Shown one piece after another: positions 44,034-49,915 of a DNA stretch of 49,915 nt. The translations under genes and the position numbers were made by a program. Below the pieces are notes generated by a model. It did no database searches. It was not told where the DNA came from and saw only the letters and a list, made by a program, of their open reading frames with translations. Positions within the stretch are counted from its first letter, which is position 1. Each line of letters opens with the position of its first letter. The DNA lies in the NCBI GenBank assembly GCA_027623815.1, contig JAQBUV010000007.1, positions 1 through 49,915 of the forward strand, given 5' to 3'. Source of the DNA: Casp-Chloro-G3 sp002816715. GTDB lineage: Bacteria; Chloroflexota; Dehalococcoidia; Lucifugimonadales; UBA3495.

Positions 44034-44768
44034 TCAGCTAAGCATTTGTATGGGCCGCACGGTGTAGATGCCCAGTCCGTCCTGAACCTCAAAGTGGACT
44101 TTGGAACTGCTTTTCCCAGCGGGATGTCCCGTCTTGACCACTTGCAAGGCCTTAACGACCCGCTCGACCAGCACCGCTTCCATTTGCAGACTGAGGTGAA
44201 TGTCGCACCATTCTGACAGTTCAGCGGTGATATTGCTGAGCGAAGCGCGGGAATCCAGCGTCAGAACGATGGTCTTGCCTTGAGCGCACAGTTGGCGGCA
44301 TTCAATGAAAAAGTTCAGCAGATTGCTTTTGCTACAGCGGGGCAAAAACGAGGTCAATGTATCCACGACGACGAAATCGAACTCCTGGGGTAGGGCAATG
44401 ATGTGCTCCAGCACGGTGTCCAGTAAGTCGTCAGGCTTGGGGTAAAACTCGGTTAGTTCCAGGGGAAAGATTCGGAGCTTGTCCAGTAAAAAGTGGTCCA
44501 GAACGTCCAGATGGAGGGAGGTCATCCGGCTAATCAGGCTGGGGGAGCTGGTGGAGCTGGTGTAGAAAGCCACCGAAGACTGGGCGTGCAGGGCGTTGTA
44601 GGTCACATGCTCACACAAGACCGTCTTTCCGGCGGCATGTTTACCCTCAATCAGAGTCAGTGACCCTTTCGGAATCCCGTCGCCAATCTGAAGGTCTATT
44701 TCGCGCTGCCCGGTGCTAATTGTGGCGGGAGTTCCGGCAATAGAAGTTTCGTTCGTGGTTGGCACCAA
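44034..44768 (-). CDS. RecA-fold ATPase related to archaellum FlaH/KaiC
   Basis: The 244-residue protein shows a Walker A GKHAAGKTVL after DGIPKGSLTLIE (about residues 31-52) and a Walker B FDFVVVDTLTSF, both in FlaH/ArlH-like order. KaiC has two such domains; this is a single one. A UUG start is supported by AAGGAG eight bases upstream. In archaea FlaH assembles with FlaI and FlaJ; neither is in this window. FlaH-like proteins and archaellum-type machinery have been reported in Chloroflexota, so a motility or pilus link is possible, but only by family. Confidence 0.78.
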   Translation of the reverse strand: MVPTTNETSIAGTPATISTGQREIDLQIGDGIPKGSLTLIEGKHAAGKTVLCEHVTYNALHAQSSVAFYTSSTSSPSLISRMTSLHLDVLDHFLLDKLRIFPLELTEFYPKPDDLLDTVLEHIIALPQEFDFVVVDTLTSFLPRCSKSNLLNFFIECRQLCAQGKTIVLTLDSRASLSNITAELSEWCDIHLSLQMEAVLVERVVKALQVVKTGHPAGKSSSKVHFEVQDGLGIYTVRPIQMLS

Positions 44769-45208
44769 CTGATCTGCTCCTTCAGGGAAATTGTTTTAAG
44801 ACTCAGCTTGTTTCCCAGTGTCTAATCCTGATCCACTTCCCATTACTTTAGCTCGTTATTCAAACATTTTATCCTGCCTGCCGGTTCTGAATCTGGGGGA
44901 CAGCGGTTAACAACCCGGAAACATTTGGTTAACCCCGCAACTTCGGCTGCTATTTCTCACATAGACCTCCCAATAAAACCCCTCCTGACGCACGGCCCCA
45001 GCCAACTTTATAGCTGAGATGTAGCCGAGCAACCGCGGTAGGGGTGTTTGGCCGTAACTGCCCAAGGTGCTACCACCCTTCAGGGCACATGTAATAGATG
45101 TCAAATTTGTAGTTGAACCAATCCTCACCGTGAAACGGGGTTATGGGGACTGCCGGAGACGGCAGATGAATAGCTCCTGGACGAATTGTCGAGATATAGG
45201 TGAAACGG
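44769..45208. other. Divergent intergenic region with inverted GGTTAAC sites
   Basis: No gene is supported in these 440 bases. GGTTAAC (44905-44911) and GGTTAACC (44927-44934) are self-complementary sites 22 bases apart, possible operator sequences or arms of a hairpin. A 73-residue minus-strand frame (44907-45128) has no family resemblance and no ribosome binding site. I compared the region with c-di-GMP riboswitches and found no match. Confidence 0.35.
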
Positions 45209-45631
45209 ATGCAAGTTCTGCTCAAAAGCTGCCAGAAATGCAATGGCGACCTGATACAAGACGGGGACGAGTTCCGGTGCTGGCAGTGCGGTAACTATTA
45301 CTACCCCAAGATTGACCTTCCGGAACTAGCTTCGCTCTATTCGATAGCTGACCCGGTTCAAAATCCTTTGGATTTGCCTGAGCTACCCAAGCGTAGGCAC
45401 CGACGCAGCCGCTGGGCGGTACGAGACATAAACTCCCTGATTGTGGCCAAAGACCGCAGTGAGCAGCGGTGGTGGTCTAGAAACGCGGAACTTATCAAGT
45501 TCCTCGACGCGGGAAATTCAGTGCGCGAAATCGCCGCCTTGATTAGTAAAAGTGAGCGGCAGGTGCGCGTGGTGAGAGAGCAACTCAACGACCTGCGGGC
45601 GGTGACTGAAGCGGAGCAGTCCGCGGTATAG
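45209..45631 (+). CDS. Zinc-ribbon and helix-turn-helix protein
   Basis: The 140-residue protein begins with a four-Cys zinc ribbon (Cys8, Cys11, Cys24, Cys27 in KSCQKCNGDL and EFRCWQCGNYYYPK), then a basic linker KRRHRRSRWAV and a C-terminal helix-turn-helix (FLDAGNSVREIAALISKSERQVRVV, near 96-120). It is probably a small DNA-binding regulator. I take ATG 45209 over an upstream GTG at 45200; AGGTG lies a few bases upstream. It is followed 39 bases later by a secreted protein gene, which may be under its control. Confidence 0.78.
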   Translation: MQVLLKSCQKCNGDLIQDGDEFRCWQCGNYYYPKIDLPELASLYSIADPVQNPLDLPELPKRRHRRSRWAVRDINSLIVAKDRSEQRWWSRNAELIKFLDAGNSVREIAALISKSERQVRVVREQLNDLRAVTEAEQSAV

Positions 45632-45670
45632 CCGCAAGGCACTGGCGATTACCAGCCAGACCTGCATCTA

Positions 45671-46606
45671 ATGCTTCCATATCAAGTTCAGTCAATACTA
45701 TATGCCATATTGGCGCTGGTGGTTGGCGTTTTTTCCGCCGATGTTCCGGTTATTCCAGCCGATGAGTCAATCTCCATACCAGTTCCGGTGGTCGTAGAAT
45801 CCAGAGTAAGAGTTGACCCGGCCACTAGCTCTAGTTCTGTCCCGGAATCGTCTTCAACAGAAGTCTTGTCGCCCGAACCGGTGATTCACGACGGCGTTCC
45901 TGCTAGCGTTGAGCCAGAGCAAACAGTCTTAGGGCCTTCCGAGGCGTCTGCTTTGTTGCCGGTTTCCAGGCAAGAAACTCAACCCCTGACCAATCTTGAG
46001 GATTTTGGAGTGGATGCCGTGGATTATCTTGCCCAGATTGGCTTTGGCGCAGAGTACGGTTCATCTTCCGCGGTGCTGCATCGGTGGGAGGATGATGTGA
46101 GGATCAAAGTTCACGGCGAGCCTACTGAGGCTGATCTGGCAACTCTGCGTCAAGTTGCTCAAGAGCTTGATTCCTTGATACCAGACCTGACCCTGCAGAT
46201 CATGCGTAGCGATGCACCGCTAACCGATGAAGACCCGAATGTGGACGTTCATTTTCTGCCTGAATCCAGGTTTGCCTTGGTTGACCCCCAATATGTGCCG
46301 GTGAATCTGGGGTTCTTCCGTGTTTGGTGGGACGACGACGAAGTGATTAATCGGGGCCGGATATTGATCTCCACTCAGGGTGTAAGTCAGACGGAGCGTT
46401 CTCATCTGATACGGGAGGAACTGACCCAAACCCTGGGCCTGTTCATGGACTCGTGGCAGTATGAGGATAGTGTCTTTTATCAGGGCTGGACCGCTACCGG
46501 GGAATACTCCCCCTTGGACCGTGAAGTCATCCGGTTGCTTTACTCTCCCCAATTGGAAACTGGCATGGGTCTTGATCAGCTTCGCTCCTCCTTCGCCGCC
46601 GACTGA
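45671..46606 (+). CDS. Secreted DUF2927-like protein
   Basis: The 311-residue protein has an N-terminal signal or anchor (ILYAILALVVGVFSA), a long Ser/Pro/Glu-rich linker (residues 25-105) and a C-terminal domain resembling DUF2927 (RWEDDVRIKVHGEP, LRQVAQELDSLIPDLTLQIM, then LIREELTQTLGLFMDS). The last segment stands where a metalloprotease-like helix HExxH would be expected but lacks both His, so it is unlikely to be an active protease. Function is unknown. It is on the same strand, 39 bases after the zinc-ribbon gene. Confidence 0.7.
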   Translation: MLPYQVQSILYAILALVVGVFSADVPVIPADESISIPVPVVVESRVRVDPATSSSSVPESSSTEVLSPEPVIHDGVPASVEPEQTVLGPSEASALLPVSRQETQPLTNLEDFGVDAVDYLAQIGFGAEYGSSSAVLHRWEDDVRIKVHGEPTEADLATLRQVAQELDSLIPDLTLQIMRSDAPLTDEDPNVDVHFLPESRFALVDPQYVPVNLGFFRVWWDDDEVINRGRILISTQGVSQTERSHLIREELTQTLGLFMDSWQYEDSVFYQGWTATGEYSPLDREVIRLLYSPQLETGMGLDQLRSSFAAD

Positions 46607-46719
46607 TTATTCCCTTACAATAGCCACTAGCCCTCTCATCGTTGCTAAATCCAGCCGCCCCTAGTATTCTTTCCCCAGATACCTATTCCATTGTTAGACT
46701 CGATCTGGAGTCAAACCTT

Positions 46720-48096
46720 ATGGGCTTTACCGCTCGTCTGGCTCGTTTCGTGCTGGACAACAATTCCTTTGACAAGTTACCTGCTGACGTAATTCAGCGT
46801 TCCAAAGAGATGATGGTCAACGCCGCTGCGGTGGCTTTGGCGGCGGCGGCCCAGCCGGAGGGTCGCACCCTGACGCAATTCGTGCAGGAAATGCAGGGCA
46901 ATGGCAAGTGCACCATCATCGGCATGGGTCTGCGTACTTCTCCGGTCTACGCCGCTCTAACCAATGGCGCAATGGTGCATCTGCTGGACTTTGACGACGA
47001 GATTACCCCTCGGGGAGTCCACCCCTCTTGCACCGTATTTCCGGTGGTGATGGCCCTGGGGGAGATGAATGGATTAGCGGGCAAGGACGTGCTGACCGCC
47101 TACGCCTTGGGCTGTGAGGTAACTTCAAAATTGGCGGGCATTGATCGACTGAACTCCCTTGAGATTGATCTAGGGTCAAGCCCAAACTGGCACCGGGACG
47201 GAGTTGCTGGCGCTATTGGCGCGACCATTGCCGCCGCCTTATTGCTGAAGCTTGACCAGGAACAAACCGAAAACGCTTTAGGCATCGCCTGCGGCGCAGC
47301 GGCGGGCATACAGGCCAACCTGGCCTCTGGCGCCAGGGCCTTGCAGTGTGGTCGGGCGGCGATGAACGGAGTCATGGCCGCCACGTTGGCTCAAAAAGGA
47401 TTCACGGGTGCTCGTGACGCCATTGAAGCCGCTGGCGGTCTGCTGGATGTGCACTGGAATCGAGCAGAAGTCGATCAAGAAGCTTTCTTTAGATACTTGG
47501 CCGACCCTTACGACATCGTCCATCCGGGGGTTACCTTGAAGTTGTATCCTTGTGAGTCGGCCAGCCACCCTGCCATAGATGCGCTGCTCCAGCTAATGCA
47601 GCAATACCAGATTGAGCCGGGCCAGGTGGCGTCGGTGCACACTGGCGTCACGCCGCAGGCCCTGAGGCGTTTGCCTTTTGCCACCCCCCAGAACGCTTGG
47701 GAGGCCCGATTTTGTCTCAGCTATATTCTGGCCGCAACTTTGTTATATGGGCCTCCGCTGATTGATCACTTCACCGAGGTGGCGGTGCAGGACGCTGAAG
47801 TCAGGCAGATGATGGACCGGGTATCGGTGGAAGCTACCGAAATACCAACGCGGTTGATCCCCAACCCCAGCGCCGTTGCCATTACGTTGTCCGATGGTCG
47901 CCGATTGCAGCATCGCGTGGAGTTTGCCCGGGGACAGCCGGAGTTGCCGCTGGAGACCGAGGAGTTGTGCGCCAAGTTCCTGTATTGCAGTCGCTATATC
48001 CTGCCCGCCGACCACATCGAAGAGGCTATCGACAGCTTCCGCAAGCTGGAGAACATCGAGAACGTTACCGGAATGGCGTCGGTGTTGGGTGGTTAG
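46720..48096 (+). CDS. MmgE/PrpD family protein
   Basis: The 458-residue protein matches the MmgE/PrpD family, which includes 2-methylcitrate dehydratase and cis-aconitate decarboxylase. Visible are NGAMVHLLDFDDEITPRGVHPSCTVFPVVMAL, YALGCEV and the later HPGVTLKLYPCESASHPAIDA with the substrate-binding region. An ATG at 46720 with GGAG ten bases upstream is chosen over 46642. It dehydrates or decarboxylates a citrate-like acid or an unknown acid; the nearby aconitase is a functional neighbour only in a broad metabolic sense. Confidence 0.88.
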   Translation: MGFTARLARFVLDNNSFDKLPADVIQRSKEMMVNAAAVALAAAAQPEGRTLTQFVQEMQGNGKCTIIGMGLRTSPVYAALTNGAMVHLLDFDDEITPRGVHPSCTVFPVVMALGEMNGLAGKDVLTAYALGCEVTSKLAGIDRLNSLEIDLGSSPNWHRDGVAGAIGATIAAALLLKLDQEQTENALGIACGAAAGIQANLASGARALQCGRAAMNGVMAATLAQKGFTGARDAIEAAGGLLDVHWNRAEVDQEAFFRYLADPYDIVHPGVTLKLYPCESASHPAIDALLQLMQQYQIEPGQVASVHTGVTPQALRRLPFATPQNAWEARFCLSYILAATLLYGPPLIDHFTEVAVQDAEVRQMMDRVSVEATEIPTRLIPNPSAVAITLSDGRRLQHRVEFARGQPELPLETEELCAKFLYCSRYILPADHIEEAIDSFRKLENIENVTGMASVLGG

Positions 48097-48110
48097 GACT
48101 ACCGTGTCAC

Positions 48111-48249
48111 GTTGATTTTGATAGACCAATCTATGTTGGACGCAGACCCCTTCTCCCTTGATGGGAGAAGGCTGGGATGAGGGTGATACCCCTCTCCTCA
48201 GTCCTCTCCCACAAGGGGAGAGGAAGCTATCTATCAAAACTAGATTGAC
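48111..48249. repeat. Inverted-repeat intergenic element, family F, copy 2
   Basis: TTTTGATAGA (48117-48126) and TCTATCAAAA (about 48230-48239) are terminal inverted repeats. The core CCCCTTCTCCCTTGATGGG, GGGTGATACCCCTC and CCCACAAGGGGAGAGGA is the reverse complement of the copy at 1444-1519. It lies between the PrpD and quinone-oxidoreductase genes. Confidence 0.75.
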
Positions 48250-48313
48250 CAAGTGCTGAGTATTGCCAATTGAGGATGATTAACTGCTAGTCAATTATGG
48301 AGGGAGATAGGTT

Positions 48314-49282
48314 ATGAAAGCGGTCAGAGCGCATGAAGTAGGCGGGCCGGAAGTGCTGCATTACGAGGATGTACCGGAACTGCGGCCCGGACCGGGGCAA
48401 GCCTTGGTGGATATCAAGGCCATTGGGGTGAATTACACCGACGTTTCCAGTCGCAAAGGCACCAACCCGCCGCCCAGTTTGCCCTGGACACCCGGCCGGG
48501 AGGCCGCCGGAGTGGTCAAGGCGGTGGGAGAGGGCGTGACTGAAGTGTCGGTGGGCGACCGGGTGGCCTACGCAATGTACACCGGCTCCTACGCGGAAGA
48601 GGCGGTGGTGCCTTCGTGGTTGCTGGTGCCATTGCCCGAAGGTATGGAGTTCTCCACCGGAGCGGCCACTATGCTGCAGGCCATGACCGCCCATTTCCTG
48701 ACCTTCGGTATCACTCAGCTTAACCGAGGCGACCGGGCGTTGGTGCACGCCGGGGCGGGCGGGGTGGGCCTGCTGCTGATCCAGATGTTGAAGAAGTGCG
48801 GCGTCTACGTTTTCACCACGGTGTCCACCGACGCCAAGGCCCAGCTAGCCAGGGAAGCTGGCGCCGACGCCACCATCAACTACACTCAGCAGGACTTCGC
48901 CGAAGAGATTAAGAAAGCTACCGACGGTCAAGGCGTGCGCATCGTCTTCGACGCGGTGGGACAGACCACCTTCGACCAGAGTATCAAGTCCCTGGGGCGC
49001 CGGGGCTACATGGCTTTCTACGGTCAGGCCAGCGGCGCGGTGGGCCAGATCGACACCAGCGCGCTGCGCAACGGTTCGTTGTTTCTGACCCGCCCTAGCT
49101 TGGGCGACTACACCGCCACCCGTGAAGAGTTGTTGCATCGGGCCAACGAGGTGTTGGGTTGGGTTAGCTCCAAGGAACTGAAACTGCATGTGGGTCTGAC
49201 CCTGCCCCTGTCGGAGGCCGTCGAGGCGCACCGCCAACTGGAAGGTCGCCAGACTACCGGCAAAATTTTGCTGATGCCCTGA
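48314..49282 (+). CDS. Zinc-free MDR / quinone oxidoreductase-like protein
   Basis: The 322-residue protein belongs to the medium-chain dehydrogenase superfamily, quinone oxidoreductase branch (MKAVRAHEVGGPEVLHYEDVPE start, PWTPGREAAGVVKAVGEGV, nucleotide-binding VHAGAGGVGLLLIQMLK). The usual catalytic zinc ligands (Cys and His near position 40) are absent, as in this branch. It reduces quinones or alkenals with NADPH. GGAGGGAG lies before ATG 48314. Confidence 0.9.
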   Translation: MKAVRAHEVGGPEVLHYEDVPELRPGPGQALVDIKAIGVNYTDVSSRKGTNPPPSLPWTPGREAAGVVKAVGEGVTEVSVGDRVAYAMYTGSYAEEAVVPSWLLVPLPEGMEFSTGAATMLQAMTAHFLTFGITQLNRGDRALVHAGAGGVGLLLIQMLKKCGVYVFTTVSTDAKAQLAREAGADATINYTQQDFAEEIKKATDGQGVRIVFDAVGQTTFDQSIKSLGRRGYMAFYGQASGAVGQIDTSALRNGSLFLTRPSLGDYTATREELLHRANEVLGWVSSKELKLHVGLTLPLSEAVEAHRQLEGRQTTGKILLMP

Positions 49283-49331
49283 ACCGCCGCCGTGATAATT
49301 AGGCAAGAAATCTAACTATGTGAGGTGCATG

Positions 49332-49915
49332 ATGGCGACGCAGACCATCTTTGATCCCAAACCGGTCACATTGGAAGGAAAGATCGTTCGGCTTGAGCCG
49401 TTGACCCTGGAACATGCTGCCGGTGTGTTGGCTGCTGGGGCTGTGGAATCCATCTGGCAATTCTTTGCGTTTCCAGCGCCGACTAATTTGGAACAGGCTC
49501 AAAAGTGGATTGAGGGTCGCCTTGCTGACCAGGCCGCAGGGCAGAGAGTCCCACTCGCGGTGATCTGTCTAGCTGACGGCAAATTTGCCGGTTCTACCGG
49601 GTACGCCGCAATCAGTCGACCCAACCGTACGTTGGACTTGGCCAGTTGGTACGGGGTGGACTACCAGCGTACCGGCGTCAACACTGAGTGTAAGTACCTG
49701 CTGCTGAGGCACGCCTTTGAGGAACTGGGCGCCTTCCGGGTGGGCTTGAACGTAGACACAGAAAACACGCGCTCCCGACGTGCGGTGGAGCGTATCGGCG
49801 GCACACAGGAAGGCATTCTACGCAAACACCGCATCCGGCGCGATGGCACTCGCCGGGATTCAGTGGTATTCAGTTTCATCAACGACGATTGGCCGTCGGC
49901 GAAGGTGAAACTGGA
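49332..49915 (+). CDS. GNAT-family N-acetyltransferase (3' end beyond window)
   Basis: The reading frame starts at ATG 49332 (or the ATG three bases earlier; GAGG six bases upstream) and is open to the window end, so it is truncated at 194 codons. It resembles RimJ/RimL-type GNATs: LEGKIVRLEPLTLEHAAGVL at the start, GVDYQRTGVNTECKYLLLRHAFEELGAFRVGL for the acetyl-CoA region and NTRSRRAVERIGG for the following helix. Substrate is unknown. Confidence 0.85.
   Translation, partial: MATQTIFDPKPVTLEGKIVRLEPLTLEHAAGVLAAGAVESIWQFFAFPAPTNLEQAQKWIEGRLADQAAGQRVPLAVICLADGKFAGSTGYAAISRPNRTLDLASWYGVDYQRTGVNTECKYLLLRHAFEELGAFRVGLNVDTENTRSRRAVERIGGTQEGILRKHRIRRDGTRRDSVVFSFINDDWPSAKVKL

Noticed and set aside
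44900..45100. Resemblance to a c-di-GMP-I riboswitch (GACGCACGGCC, TAGCCGAGCAACCG)
   Set aside because: The GCAAA-type core and the GGUA/UACC stem are missing.

Overview
The window is about 50 kb of moderately GC-rich bacterial chromosome, densely packed with genes in both orientations and using AUG, GUG and UUG starts. No ribosomal RNA or other phylogenetic marker is present, so the source is inferred from gene content only. The mix of UGSC-family selenoprotein, orphan molybdenum hydroxylase, many amidohydrolases, MaoC/crotonase/PrpD-type catabolic enzymes, a FlaH-like ATPase and many short palindromic repeats fits an uncultured Chloroflexota bacterium (Dehalococcoidia/SAR202-like). This is inference, not proof.

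Layout. 1-3.9 kb (minus strand): thiaminase-like tenA, a MaoC-type hydratase pair, a nine-repeat TPR protein and a GNAT acetyltransferase. 4-8.4 kb: an AtzA/MtaD-type amidohydrolase, an O-antigen-ligase-like membrane protein and a stand-alone receiver protein. 8.4-10.1 kb (minus): the most notable locus, a gene of the UGSC family whose UGA codon is read as selenocysteine, with a well-formed bacterial SECIS hairpin just after it, followed by a conserved 344-residue partner gene. 10.2-10.4 kb: a 179-bp MITE with 17-bp terminal inverted repeats and an 8-bp target duplication. 10.5-19.5 kb: a LigI-like amidohydrolase, an MFS exporter, an Asp-box propeller protein, a PEP-mutase-like lyase, a GIY-YIG protein, and a molybdenum pair (sulfite-oxidase fold enzyme plus a lone xanthine-dehydrogenase-type large subunit). 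19.7-25.4 kb: aldo/keto reductase, aconitase and the GTPase TypA. 25.4-27 kb is a scar region: a tRNA-Val 3'-half remnant, a strong terminator-like hairpin, an SMP-30 gene cut at its 5' end exactly at the border of a second MITE, and that MITE.

27-33.9 kb (plus): yqeY, purQ, an EamA transporter, purL, then a GT4 glycosyltransferase overlapping by one base a GH63-like glycosidase. 34-35.7 kb: a NYN-LOTUS putative RNA-binding nuclease. 36-39 kb: an exported, cupredoxin-rich group (YtkA-like anchored protein, cupredoxin lipoprotein, polytopic protein with a six-Cys cluster and a predicted mature N-terminal His), a candidate undescribed metal-handling system. 39-49.9 kb: SDR, FKBP isomerase, cupin, SLC13 permease, crotonase, PKD-like lipoprotein with a FlaH-like ATPase, a zinc-ribbon HTH protein with a secreted DUF2927-like protein, an MmgE/PrpD protein, a quinone-oxidoreductase-like MDR and a GNAT protein cut by the window end.

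At least five families of short inverted-repeat elements are spread between genes (two with MITE-type ends). They explain many small spurious reading frames and at least one gene disruption. The catabolic genes look like a scattered collection of oxidoreductases, hydratases and hydrolases for diverse organic substrates rather than one pathway.
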